A stretch of 64,000 bases of DNA from Rattus norvegicus (lineage: Eukaryota > Chordata > Mammalia > Rodentia > Muridae). The position numbers and the translations under genes were made by a program. The stretch covers positions 234,491,102 through 234,555,101 of the forward strand of contig NC_086019.1 of assembly GCF_036323735.1 (NCBI RefSeq), read 5' to 3'. A model generated the notes under the pieces. It saw only the letters and a program-made list of their open reading frames with translations, was not told the origin of the DNA and made no database searches. This document shows positions 44,693-59,700 of this stretch, in pieces. Within the stretch, counting starts at the first letter, position 1. The number at the start of each line of letters is the position of its first letter.

Positions 44693-47059
44693 AACGAATA
44701 ATTTTTTAATTATCATTATGGTTTTGCCTTTTACAAATAATAAAAATTTAATTTGTATCTTCTAATAATGACCTAATTCCCTTTCTGCACCTACCACTGC
44801 TTTTATGATAAAGGGAAAACTTCACTCATCCTGTCACCAAGTAGCAGATGCCAAGTTAGATTTCAAGGGCTAAGAGATTTATCCTGAAAAAGGCTTTTGA
44901 AAGGAGAGAGTAGGAACATGGAATCAGTGTCTGTGGGAGGGGGGAGGGCGGAGATCTAGACCTGACAGCTATGAAGGGAGAGACAGAAGGAGGTGGCTGT
45001 TGTGCCTTAAAATAATAAAAGCTCCAAGAAAGTCTTGGCTAAGCAACAGGGAAGGAAGTGCAGTGTAGACACTTACTTAAGTGACTGCCTCAGAAGGCCT
45101 GTAGGGTAGAACTATCCGGGCTCTAGTGTGGCTGCTGCACTCATCCACTGGAAGAGGATCTAGGAAGAACATAGATATAGCATTCATGTTACCGTGGCTC
45201 CCGAAATTATGGCACCGCTAATTCCAGGGTCTTCATTAAGAAGCACTTGGACCAGTTCACTTCCATGGCTACCAGAGTCCAACACCCAAACAGTCTTTCT
45301 CTCAACTGTGCGGGAAAACAGCTCTCCAAATTCCCTATAACTCTCTCCATCCAAAAAAAGTTAGAAGGAAGATACCTGTGGGACAAACTGTTGTCTCCTA
45401 GGGGCTGCAACAGGGGCTCAAGGGCATCCTTGATCCTTTCTGATCCTCATTGGAACTCAACTCACCCTTCTCTATCAGCAAGGTTCTGATGGCTGGCTTA
45501 CATAGTCATTTGCAGTGCTTGTAATCATACTTTTTAAAGACTTTGCTACACATCTATAGCCACAATGGGGGCTGAAGAACCCTGCAAGACATCTAAGTAA
45601 GTCACCTGGGCTCTTTATCCTCTGACTCTATTGACTATCCTGACTTTATTGTATAGAAGCAGCCATAACTTCTACTAATTGGAGTTATTTTTCTGGCCAT
45701 AAGTGATTCCTCTTCTTATCTGCTGGTCTTGTATACAACCAGTACAAAATATCTAGGTGGCATCCATAATTCAATGAATCTCTTCCTCTTTCCTCTGGCA
45801 AGTATGTCCCTACTGGAAAATGGTTTTTTATTTTTTATTTTTACCTTGAAGAGCCTATAGTTTGAGACAGGAAACATAATTTTTTTCCGGGAAGACACAG
45901 AGAATAATGGTAATTGTCTCCATTCACACCTGCTATCGCTTGGTCCCTAGACACATGTATCATCTTTAGACACATGCATTATCTTTGGGAGTACACCACT
46001 TGCTCTGCATTCTGAATGACAGCCCTTCATTTTTGCAGATGGTCAGCTCTCGGCCAGTGCTTCAGCTATGTCTTCAACAAGCCACCATCCTGCTTTGTCA
46101 GGTTGTATCTGGGTGGGACAGGGTGTGATATGGCCCCCACTGAAGGAACAGGCCTCCACTGCCCCCGTTTCAGTCCGATGCACATCTCCCACACGCAGGC
46201 TATGTTTTGTAGAATTTACGCCCAAGGACCAGGCATTTCATAGGCTGATAGATTCAGATTTTAGGGGAGACATTGTGAATGGCAAAGGCCAACTCATAAC
46301 TAAAACAGGACATTGCTTCTATCAAAAGGAACTGGTGGTCCCTTCAGAATGAGTCGAACCTAATGTGAACTTGTCACTGGTTTCTTTGTGTTAAAGTGCC
46401 ATAGAGTGTCCTTTACTGGGTTTTGGTCACTGGAAGTAGCCGTTGCCTTGGTCTTGGTTAAATGACAGTTTGTGCTATGGGCCTTTATCTAGATTCTATC
46501 TCTGCCCCCATAGTTACTCCATCCATGGCTGAAGACTGACTAATGCCAACTGGCTAAAGTGATTGTTCAGTGACTCTTCCTTTGTGGATGTGTATTAGCA
46601 TGAAAAAAAGAAAAGAAAAAAAAGCGTTACCGTTTCATGTCCATTCTCATAGGATTCCCAGAAGCTTTACCGCAGTGTCCCACTTTGTAGAGTTTACTGC
46701 CTGCCCTATGGGACACCTGTTCCTAATCAAGGCCTCTATCATTCCAGCATGCCTTTGTTTTATTGATGTTCTGGTTTGAAGTGACATTCTGTGTAGTGTC
46801 CAGATGGCCCAGATCTCTTCGGACTATATTAAGACAGAGGGTGGGCGAGCTAACATAGCCCTGGTACAAAACTAGAAATGAATGTTGATTACTCCAAGTA
46901 ATTTGAACTGCTTCTCATCCTATTTTCCAACTGCTTTCATTATCTTTTACCATCTGCTATGGTAAAGTCAGGCCTTTGGGAAGCCACATAACCATGGCTC
47001 TGCTCTGACCTTTGGAGGCCATGCCAAGGCGTTAAGAAGCCTTGGGGAAGTGAATAAAG

Positions 47060-47061
<2 letters not shown>
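44693..47061. other. Intergenic stretch, unclassified
   Basis: 2.4 kb with no repeat I can name and no long frame. Several phrases read like a degraded coding or retroelement sequence in many frames, but no family could be assigned. Confidence 0.5.
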
Positions 47062-47116
<55 letters not shown>

Positions 47117-47118
47117 AT
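47062..47118. repeat. (AT)n microsatellite
   Basis: About 24 AT units, then ATGTATGTATAT. Confidence 0.95.
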
Positions 47119-47737
47119 CTTTGCATGGTCATTTTATTCCTTTAGTCCCTTGGTCCGGTATCCTTGTGATTCAGCCGCTCGGTATTCCGCCTTAGACAGT
47201 GTGCGCAGGGAAATTCTCGAAAGTCTGCTCTAGAACAATCTCTATCACCAGCCCCAGCCTGCTGCTGGGATTTAATCTTAGTTATTGGTCTGATGGCTAA
47301 GGGAGGCAGTGAGGCAGCTGTTGACTGGGGAGAGAAGACAGGGATTCTTACAGGAAGAGACATCTATATGTCTTCCTGCATGGGGGGCAATCTAGATTTT
47401 TGCTAGGGTGCTCGGTACTGCCACTGGGGTATCCTCTCATGTCCCTAGCTCACATTTCAGAGTCTCAAGGTTTTTCAGCCAGAACACTGACCTGACTATA
47501 AACACTACAATGGCTGAACACTTGCAAGAGTCTTGAGATTCACGACTTTTAAATGTGTTTTTCTCCTCAGCTTGTCCTTTTGCCCACAGGAGGTAGAAGC
47601 CTATTTGAAAACTACCAAAAGTCCGCTGGTCCTCCTACTAGGTCTTCATTGCTAAAAGGCACCCAGTTACTCACTACTCTTCTGCACAAATCATCCAATA
47701 TATGTTTTTAAAAGCACAGAACACTTTGTCAAGGTTT
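47119..47737. other. Intergenic stretch
   Basis: About 0.6 kb with no gene or named repeat. Confidence 0.55.
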
Positions 47738-48050
47738 GAATATGAAATGTCCCCACAGTTTAACACCTAGTGTTTAAGGAGGTTGTAGAACCTTTAGGAT
47801 TTGGGACCCAGCTGATGGAAGTAGGTTGCTGATAGGCCGGCCTTGAGGGTTAAAGGTCATCATCACTTCCATCTTGGCTGTCACTGATTCTTAGCTGCCA
47901 ATCTCCAGTCTAAACTGGAGCCCTAGAGATGTAGGTTCTAATCCCAGGGAAGGGATTAGTGAGAGTGAGGGCAAGCAGGCAAAAAAGCAAAGCTTCATTT
48001 TCTGGTGTCCTTCGCTGTGGGCTGCCACCAGAGGGTGTGGCCCAGGTCTA
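47738..48050 (+). mobile_element. MaLR-type LTR, old
   Basis: Typical mammalian MaLR start: GTTTGAATATGAAATGTCCC, CACAGTTTAACACCTAGTG, GGTTGTAGAACCTTTAGGAT, then GGCCGGCCTTGAGGGTTAAA. Non-coding, with diffuse ends. Confidence 0.6.
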
Positions 48051-49120
48051 GGGAGGTCTTTCTCATCACCTAATCTAAAAGAAAGTTCCCCACAGGAGTG
48101 CTCAGTAGCTTGGGTTCCAGTTGCTTAGCACCTGACAACCAAGATTAGCCACATGGACTGCATCACCTTAAACCGGGAGCCAATGCAAACCTCTCTTCCC
48201 CTAGGTTGTTTCTGTCAGGCATTACAATACACGGATGAAAAACGTAATTGAAAACATCCAAATGCCTGAACCATTGACGGCACTGACAAGAGTATTTTCA
48301 TCAGATACCCTTGCCTGTTGATAGTGATTTGCTTAGCAACTTAGCAGCCATGCTGCCCTTTGGACCTGTGTGCCCCATATTCAATCTGGATTGTGGTCCT
48401 CCTTGCCAAGTGGCGGTGAGTGGGCCATTCTCGGAACTCCATCTTGCTCCCAGCTTTATGGAACTATGTCTGGTACCAGTTGCATTAGCTCATTGTGTTG
48501 CAATAAGTGGAAGTAAAGGCAGAGAGGCTATAAAAGAAATAGCCTGTGGAAGAGAAAGGAAGAGGTCAAGCAAGAGCCTCTGACAGGATCATGTGGACTT
48601 CTGGAGAGAGGCTTTGACTAAGCTGCTGGTAGGGGCAGGGACACCTCTAAATTCCTACAGTGCATAGGACAAATTCCCACCCACAAAAACATGCTACAAA
48701 CCTAAAATCCACATTGCCAAGGTTGAAAAAGCATGGTCCATAGCTCTGGCCTTAAGCTGGAGAAAGAGACCACGGAATGCCTTACTGCCTGGTAGGGAGG
48801 GACCTGACATTTCTAGTTTGGGGGAGTCATTAGGTTCACCTTAAGAGAAAATAACCGTGAGCAACTTAATGCAAGATTATTCTTTCCTCCTTTGTCTTCT
48901 TAGACTTGCAATCGTGCTGGGAGAACAAGTTGTTCCACTGAAACCTATTTATGACAGCCTGCTGTTGGGAGACTTGTGAGCAGAACTTTAATTTTTCAAA
49001 CCTCAATACTCAGTGACATTTTCAGCTATGTATGTGTCCAAGGTGGGGGCATGCTCCTTAGGCCCAGGTATGAGATCACTTGTTCTTGGTGCTAAACTAC
49101 CACCACCTGCCTTAAAATAA

Positions 49121-49122
<2 letters not shown>
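48051..49122. other. Intergenic stretch
   Basis: About 1.1 kb, no gene or named repeat. Confidence 0.55.

Positions 49123-49160
<38 letters not shown>
49123..49160. repeat. (GT)n microsatellite
   Basis: 19 uninterrupted GT units. Followed by a remnant of an antisense SINE head (CATTAAGCCATCTCACCAG). Confidence 0.95.
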
Positions 49161-49162
<2 letters not shown>

Positions 49163-49847
49163 CATGGCAAAAAGCACCTTTAATCCATTAAGCCATCTCA
49201 CCAGACCTAATTACCAACCTTTGAGAGTAACTACCACCAGGCAGTACAATCACTAAAGCGGGACAAGAATTTTCAGAGTACATTGGGAACAACGGCTTCA
49301 TTCATTTATTCATTCATTCAAAACATAACTTGTGCAGAACCCAAAATATTCTAGGTCCTGAGTGAATAATGCATCCTGGGGTCTGTTCCCAAGTTTTGTC
49401 GGTTAGTGATCTATTGGGACAAGACAGAAAAGGAAATGCGAGCTAAATATGAAGGAGGAGTGGAGATAGTTATGCATGAATAGACGGTGTTATTTACAGA
49501 TGGCTTCTGCTATAGTTGTGTGGAAAGAGTCTGGGATTTGAGTCAGAAGACAGATTTAAGTCCCAGCTCTGAGACTAACTGAATGGCCAGGTCAGTTATC
49601 TGTTTGGAGCTCCTGTAAAATGGGGACAGAAACCAATTGTCCCATCTCTTGTGGGAAACTGAGAGGTGACACAGTACAGAAGTGCTTTGGTCCAGCTGCC
49701 AGTTTCTGAACTAGTAGTGTCTTGCAGTCCTGGCTGTGCTTTGTAATCACTTAGTAACTTAAAACTGTCAGATGCTTAGCTGCACACCATAAAACCCCAC
49801 CCCTCAGGTTATGTCATGGTTCACACTGGAGGGGGGTCTTCATATTT
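49161..49847. other. Intergenic stretch
   Basis: About 0.7 kb. A short (ATTC) repeat lies near 49302-49320; otherwise nothing is recognised. Confidence 0.55.
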
Positions 49848-49998
49848 GTTGTCTTGTGATTGAGTCTCACTATGTAGCCCTGGATAGCCTGATAGCCTGT
49901 AGCCTACATAGACTAGACTAGCCTCCAACTCAGATAGACCTGCCTGCCTCTGCCTCCTGAGGACTGGGGTTAAAGGCATGTGTCTCAACACTCAGTAG
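49848..49998 (-). repeat. B1 SINE with small internal duplication
   Basis: Antisense B1: GAGTCTCACTATGTAGCCCT, CCTCCAACTCAG, CTGGGGTTAAAGGCATGTGT. The middle has duplicated pieces (GATAGCCTGATAGCC and GACTAGACTAGCC). Confidence 0.75.
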
Positions 49999-50117
49999 GG
50001 CCTTATGTTTGTTCCTAAGGAACAAAAACTAACTCAGTATACAGAACCTTAAGTGAAAGACCTCAAAGTACAAAACTACTATAGGGGGAAAACCAGGACA
50101 CTGTTCTTGACAACCAA

Positions 50118-50600
50118 CAGAGAAAAGGGAACTCTCATACACCACTGGTAGGAATGTAAATTTAGGAAGTAATATTGGAAGCTCCTCAAGAAAATAGAAT
50201 TGCCATATGATCAGTTATCCTGACTCTAGATATACATCCAGAGGATATGAAATCAGTGTACTGGAGAGACACTTGCACTCCTCTGTTCATTGCTATTAAC
50301 AAGGCCAAGATATGGGATAAACTGCTATTCACTGATTGATGGTGTTCAATGAAAGTGTGATAGAGATACACAATGGAATATCATCCGACCATAAAGAATG
50401 GAAGTCGGTCATGTGTAGTGGCATAGATAACCAGTCAGGGAAGTTAGCATGTTAAGTAAAATAAGCTAGACTCAGGACAAAGGCCATATGCTCTCATTAT
50501 AGATGGAAGTTAAAAAGCTAATCTCACAGAAGCTGAGAAGGGTGAAGAAGGGGGTTGGAGAAAGGGTGATAATCAATACAGGAGTACAATCAGAGGAACG
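50118..50600 (+). mobile_element. Ancient L1 (L1MA-like) 3' end
   Basis: Degenerate end of ORF2 and 3' UTR: ACTCTCATACACCACTGGTA, GGAATATCATCCGACCATAA, TAAGCTAGACTCAGGACAAA and ATGCTCTCATTATAGATGG. Frames are broken throughout. Confidence 0.7.
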
Positions 50601-50639
50601 ACGTCTTATGGTCTAAGCCAGCAGGATGAGTTTTGTTAA

Positions 50640-51235
50640 CAGTTGTGTATTTGAAGCACCTAGCAGATGCAGACAGGAGGAAGTTGTCCTCTGTGAGGCT
50701 CCATCGAGCAGCTGACTCAGACAGGTGCAGACACCCACAGCCAAACAGTGGATGGAGCTTGGGGACTCTTATGGAAGAACAGGAGGAAGGACTGTGCCCC
50801 GAAGGGGATAGGAACTCCACAGGAAGACCAACAGAGTCAACTAACCTGGACCCTTGGGGCTCTCAGAGTCTGAATCACCAACCAAAGAACACACATGGGC
50901 TGGACCTAGGCCTCTCCACTCATATGTAGATGTGAAGCTTGATCTTCATGTGGGTCCTGAACAACTGGAACAGAGGCCATCCCAAAAGCTGTTGCCTATG
51001 TGTGGGGTACGTTCTTTTAGCTGGGCTGCCTTCTGTGGCCTCAGTGGGAGGAGCACCTAGCCTTTCAGAGACTTGAAGTGCCACGGTGTGGGGGGATACC
51101 TAGAGGGGTCCCCACTGCTCAGAGGAGAATATGGGGGAAGGGTTGTGGGAGGGGGTAACTGGGAGAGGGGTATTGAGCAGAATGTAAAGTGAATAAATAA
51201 AAAGAAAATTAATTACATTTAACAAATAAAATACC
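50640..51235 (+). mobile_element. Lx-type murine L1 3' UTR fragment
   Basis: Rodent Lx-like 3' UTR text: GCCAAACAGTGGATGGAGCT, GGAAGAACAGGAGGAAGGAC, TGGGCTGGACCTAGGCCTCT and a G-rich end GGGTTGTGGGAGGGGGTAAC, then AATAAATAAA. It sits directly against the older L1, either as an insertion or end to end. Confidence 0.65.
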
Positions 51236-51463
51236 TAGCAGAGATGATTTTGAGTAGTTCCCACAGAGAGAAATACATATTTGTTGTGATGGATATGCCA
51301 GCTATACTTGTCTGATCATTTCACACTATGCCCATGCATTGAAATGTTGTCTTGAACTCCATAAATATCTACCATTATGATGCGTCAACTAGCATTCAAA
51401 ACCCTTTAAAGACAAATAATCGTTGTAAAGCCCTGACAGAGGAACTAAAGTGCAAACCCAAAA

Positions 51464-51810
51464 GACTGGGTGTGGCAATGCCTACCTTTAACCCCAGCAT
51501 TAGAGATGCTAAAGGACAAGAAGATTGCAGTAAGTTCCAGGCCAGCTTGGTCTACATATGGAATCCCAGGCCAGGTTGGTCTACACATAAAATCCCATAT
51601 TAGCCTGTTCTACATATGAAACCCCAGTCTAGCCTTGTCTATGTATAGAACCCCATGCCAGCTTGGTCTATATATGAAATCCCAGGATAGCACGGTCTAC
51701 ATATGAAATCTTAGTCTAGTCTTGTCTACGTATGGATTCCTATGCCAGCCTGGTCTACATATATAATTCTATGCCAGCCAAAGCTATACATAAGACCTCA
51801 TTATAAGCAA
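51464..51810 (+). repeat. B1 SINE with the internal 29-bp duplication expanded to about nine units
   Basis: The B1 head (ACTGGGTGTGGCAATGCCTA, TTTAACCCCAGCATTAGAGA) leads to GTAAGTTCCAG. Units of exactly 29 bp then begin at 51541, 51570, 51599, 51628, 51657, 51686, 51715, 51744 and 51773, each with a GCCAGCTTGGTCTACATATG-like core. The last unit matches the ordinary B1 3' copy (CAGCCAAAGCTATACATAAG), so the expansion lies between the two halves of the normal B1 duplication. Confidence 0.93.
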
Positions 51811-52554
51811 CCTAAGCAACCCTCACAAAACCAAATAGTGCCATTTTGTATACTGGTACTTCTTCAACTACCCAGGATGATGGTTCTCCTGGATCCTGGA
51901 GCAGCCAGGGAGGGGGCAATCTTGCTGTAGGCCCGCTGACGGGTGCAGGGTGGTATCCAGATGGAAAGTCAGGGAGTCTTACAGCTTGTAGACATTCTGT
52001 CTTCTGCCCCGTGATTAGCAGTTCTTTAAACTCTGGGGATTTGACACTGAGAGCAGCTATCTGCATCCTCAGGAAGATTGCTTTATCACTGGGAGAGAGT
52101 CAACAAAAATTAGTAAAATTCATACAACGATACAGAGAAAATCAAATCAGGAAGGGGCAGAGTAGAGTCCCTAGACCTGGGAAGAACTAAGGGAATGAGC
52201 TTTGTTGGTATTTGCTGTTTGGGGCAGAAAAGGACAGCAGTTGCAAGTGCCCCGAGACACGGGCACACAACACTTGTTTGGAGGGTAACAAGAAGTCCCC
52301 CTTGTCGGTGCGTCTGTGTAGGAGGCTTAGAGACTCGCTCAAAGGGTGGATGATAGTGTTTTGTAGTGTGAAGGCTTTTTTCACTCTGAGGAGTAGTGAG
52401 CCCAGGAGGCTATGGCTCGGCTTGTGTTTTAAACTGGACTATTCTGGGCACCACATACAGAAGGAAGTGATGGGGCCAAGGTGGGAGAAGGGAGGGATGA
52501 GGCCCTTTCAAAACTCGAAGGGGAAAGAAGCTTGGAGCCTGGCAGGAAGCACTG
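51811..52554. other. Intergenic stretch
   Basis: About 0.7 kb, no gene recognised. A 165-residue frame (52212-52709) has no supporting motif. Confidence 0.55.
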
Positions 52555-52606
52555 GAGGTCTGGAAGTGGATAAGAGGGGTGAGGTCTGGAAGTGGATAAG
52601 AGGGTG
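52555..52606. repeat. 26-bp tandem duplication
   Basis: Two near-identical copies (unit GAGGTCTGGAAGTGGATAAG plus 6 bases), starting at 52555 and 52581. Confidence 0.85.
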
Positions 52607-52847
52607 GAGTGTAGAAGAGCCTGAGGATCTACCACCACAGTGTCTGAGCGGAGGAGGGCAAGGTGACCAAGGACGGGAGAGTATCCTGGTCAGGACGCCA
52701 GGAGCCTGAGACTCCAGGACCGTTAACCGCACTTGAAGCCTCCAGCTGTCAAAAATGTGTGCTCCCTGGAGCACCACCATCTCTCTGTACATCCTGTATT
52801 TAAATTTACCCAGACACGAGCACAGATAAAAGTGAGCTTTTGGAGTC

Positions 52848-52945
52848 GAGTGTCATGGCATACACCTAGAAGCCTGGCATCTAGGAAGTGGATGGAGGCA
52901 GGCAGTCAGAAGGAGTTTAAAGTCATCCTGGGCTACATAATTCCC
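52848..52945 (+). repeat. B1 SINE, degenerate
   Basis: Sense: GTGTCATGGCATACACCTAG, GGATGGAGGCAGGCAG, GTCATCCTGGGCTACATAA. Old copy. Confidence 0.6.
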
Positions 52946-56240
<3,295 letters not shown>

Positions 56241-56248
56241 TGAGATGA

Positions 56249-56388
56249 GAGGGCTGTCTCACACTCTAGCTTAGGCTGGCCTAGAACATGCTATGTGACA
56301 GGCTAGGCTTGGGCTAATAGCAAAAACCTTCCTGCCTCATCCTTCTGAGTGCTGAATTTACAGACATGAATCACCACACCCAGATTTA
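56249..56388 (-). repeat. B1 SINE
   Basis: Antisense, diverged: GGCTGTCTCACACTCTAGCT, AGGCTGGCCTAGAAC, CTGCCTCATCCTTCTGAGTG and ATCACCACACCCAG. Confidence 0.7.
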
Positions 56389-56579
56389 AACCTCTATATC
56401 TTACTGTAGTTTAAAAGACCTTGTAAAGTGACCTGGGAAACTAGTGTCCACACCAAGAAGAGCATTGTCCTCAGAGCCTCAAATGTCACCAAGTGTCTAC
56501 AGCTCCTACTCTTCCCCTTTTAAGCTTAGTGCTTCCCCCTTTCTTCCCTTCTACACATACACGTGTATCACCCCCAGCA

Positions 56580-56661
56580 GAATACCTTAGGCTTTGCTAT
56601 TCAGAGTGTGAACCTCTGAGCGCTAAACAAATCCTGTACCACCGAGCTCCAGCCCCAGCCC
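56580..56661 (-). repeat. ID-like SINE, old
   Basis: Antisense ID traces: GAACCTCTGAGCGCTAAACA and ACCACCGAGCTCCAGCCCCA. Confidence 0.45.
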
Positions 56662-56689
56662 AGTTGTTTGCTTTAAAACTTACGTCTTT

Positions 56690-57165
56690 ATAAAAATGAA
56701 ATCATAAGGAATAATTCTGTCTCCACCTTTTGTCAAACATTTTAAAAAACACCCACATTGTACTTTACAGCTTTTGTTTATTGATTTTTTTTCCTGCATG
56801 GAATGTTATTAAGTAAAATTTCCACAATCCATTTATCAATTTTATTTCAGACCTTAATTTTCCTGTTTTTTTTTTCTATAATGAGTGTGTTGTTCAGTTG
56901 ATTCTCCTGCTTGTCTTCTGATGTGTTTATGCTGACGTTCTCTAAGGAGAATATATCTAGCGGCAAGATTGCTAGGTTCAGGAATTCATAGCTGACATTG
57001 TGCTAGATAAAGATATGCTATTCTCCAATTACATAATGCACTAGTGTCCCACCAACAACTCACTGACTTTGGACTGTACCATGTTTTCAACATTTGATCA
57101 TTTGATTTTTGTCCAGCCTTTAAAGTTGAACCGATGTACAGAATGGTCAGTGAAGGTACATGTTC
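56690..57165 (-). mobile_element. Ancient L1 (L1M-type) remnant
   Basis: Antisense order of an old L1 3' ORF2 region: GGAATGTTATTAAGTAAAAT, AAGGAGAATATATCTAGCGG, AAGATTGCTAGGTTC and CACTAGTGTCCCACCAACAA. Very diverged. Confidence 0.55.
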
Positions 57166-57195
57166 ATGGTAGCTTTTTTAAGTCTCTCCCTCCCA

Positions 57196-57198
<3 letters not shown>

Positions 57199-57253
<55 letters not shown>

Positions 57254-57262
57254 TCCCTCTTC
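57199..57262. repeat. (CT)n microsatellite
   Basis: About 25 CT units, ending in CCCTCTCCCTCTTCTTC. Confidence 0.95.
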
Positions 57263-59219
57263 TTCTACCCTTTTCCCTATCTCATCTTTCTACCTCCCTC
57301 TCCAAGTGTATGTGCATATGTGTGGCCTGCACATGTGTTCCTTTATTTGTGCTCTCTCTGCTTTATTAGTGTTCTCTTCTAAAAAAAAATGTGGTTTGCT
57401 TTTTATATTTAAATATTTAAACCTCTAGAATTGATTTTTGTTCATTGATCATGTTCAAAGCAGAAATCAAAATCTATTCACCCTTTCCCCTTACTTTCCC
57501 CCCTTCCCTTTCTCCTTCTTGCCCCTACTCCACTTTTTAAGGCGGATCTCCCCAGTGCCTTTGCACGTATCTTCAGCTGTGCGCTAAGTGGGCATTGGTG
57601 TATGAACCTATGCTGGGGTGCCCTTTGAGCCATGGATCCACTTCTCTGTCCTTAAAAAATACCTCTGTCTCCAAATCTACCACCGCAGAGTGAGTCCTGG
57701 TATACTTCGGTAGAGCACCGTGTCCCATCTCGCTCTCTGGGAGAGCCCTGGCTGTTCATTACTCTTAGCTTGTAAAGAAATGAAAATATAAAGCTACCCA
57801 GTCTTCTTCTTTCCCTCTCTGACTAATTGTTTGTTGGGCGTCGTTTCATAAAAATCTACTTTATAGAAACAGGCTGCTTCTGTAATTCTTATTCCTTTCT
57901 TTCTGTCTCAGAAGATTTGAATTTATAAAGGCTTGAATTTTCTTCAGGAATGAAGCTTTTTTACAATATACATATTTAATAGGGTGGAAAGGAGAATAGA
58001 GAATAACTATCCTTAATGTCCTGGTATCTCATTTACAAACAAGCCCAATGAGTCGTTCAAACAAACTTTACATTTGTGCTAATTTAAACAAGATGACGTA
58101 AACTGGTAGAGTGCCCACATCCCTTTGTCCTGGCTACACCATGCCAGCCCCTTTGCTGACAGCCCCCGGGGCACTCCCTTGCTCTTTCGAACACTTCTGT
58201 AACGTTTATCTACTTTTCCTTACATACTGGTGACCTCAAACACTTGCTTTCACTTCTCAGTTTTCAATCAAGTCCTTATATCAGGCACGACATTATAATT
58301 ACCAAAGAAGCCCACATCTCTCCCACTGTATTTATACATGAGCCAGACATCTAGTGGCATTTTCTAAGTCCTAAATATATAGGTGCTGCCTTTATTTAAG
58401 AACAAAAGTCAGCCTTGGGAAAATGGGGTCGATTTGGCAGGCATCTGCACTGCCCTCTGCTAACCTATAAGGATGTCGTGCTTCAAAATATAGCTTGAGC
58501 ATCCTCAGGGAAATTTTGAAGAATATACAGGTCTGGAGATTAAGCATGCTACCTTCTCAAACACTATCTTAAAAGTCAAGGATGGGATGCCGTAAACACA
58601 AACTATCCCATCAGGCCAAGTGACGCAGCTTTAACTATAATTTATGTTAATGAACTCTTATTAAAAAAATGAAAAATGGAGCCCCATAGACCCTCAAACA
58701 CTAGAGTCATAGAATATGGCAAAACCAAGCTGATGCTCACACAGAAGCTTCATCTCTATTGTCTAGCTTTCCTGGCACTGGGGAGTGCTATGCATACTGC
58801 CGGAAGAGAAGAGTAATTCCGAGTCTCTTCTGTAAGCTGTAAACCCTGCAGTTTGCAACAGTGACTTCCTTGACAGGATATACCTACTAGTCCAACAGTG
58901 GTATGGATATTATGAAGTAACCAACAACTTTCTGAGCAACTTTCTTAGCTCCTTAGAACCCATAGCAGCACTGTGAGAGTAGACAAAAACCTGTGGCTAG
59001 CTAGGTCCAAGGGGAGAACCCAGTACTATTACTCTGTTAAATGGATGTAGTAATAAAATGCATGCTAATGATTTATAGATGTGTAAATCAGCACATCTAT
59101 CAACTCTTATCAGGAGTCTTCACGTAATAGATGAAAATCAACACAGGCAATTAACCTTCAGGTGGTCAATGTGCAGAGAGAGTAAGAGACTGTGGGATGC
59201 TCAGCCTTCAATGGAATAA
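57263..59219. other. Intergenic stretch
   Basis: 2.0 kb with a pyrimidine-rich section (about 57470-57540). No gene or named repeat. It may include unique conserved sequence. Confidence 0.5.
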
Positions 59220-59700
59220 ACAGATCACACTTCTCTTCCCTCCCTGCCCTCTAAGGGGCAGAAAGATTTGAAGACGATGTGTTGAATAACATCAAGGAAA
59301 TAGTATTTGTCAGATATAATGTCACTTATACATAGGAGGTCACAGTGATTGTCACAGCATACCCAGACTGGCTCAACCTCAAGCAAGACAACATCCCAGC
59401 GTGGGAAGGGGAGGTAGGTTGGCATGAGACCACCACCAGCGGAGGAGCCATTAGCAATTGGTAGCTACTATGAGAGGAAGGACCAGTTTCCTTCAATGAT
59501 GTGATTCTTGGTAAGTTCACCACTCTCTAGGTCAGGTCCCATTTCCAAGGCCAGTTGGGCAACACAAACTAGACTTAATGGGAGGTGGGGGTGGGGCTCA
59601 AATCAGAAGCAGAGGATGGAGAGGGTGGATATGGAGGAGTTGGGAGAATGGGTGAGTATGATCAAAATATATAGTGTCTCAAAGAATAACACATATTTAT
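59220..59700 (+). mobile_element. Old murine L1 3' UTR fragment
   Basis: The end resembles the rodent L1 3' UTR: GGGCAACACAAACTAGACTT, GGGTGAGTATGATCAAAATA and AGTGTCTCAAAGAATAA. Similar to 24230-24632 and in the same orientation. Confidence 0.55.

Noticed and set aside
51541..51800. Regular 29-bp repeat array as a CRISPR array
   Set aside because: The whole 29-bp unit repeats with no unique spacers, the units vary, and the flanks are a rodent B1 SINE.
52212..52709. 165-residue plus-strand frame
   Set aside because: No motif or family resemblance. It contains a 26-bp nucleotide duplication and overlaps competing frames on the other strand.
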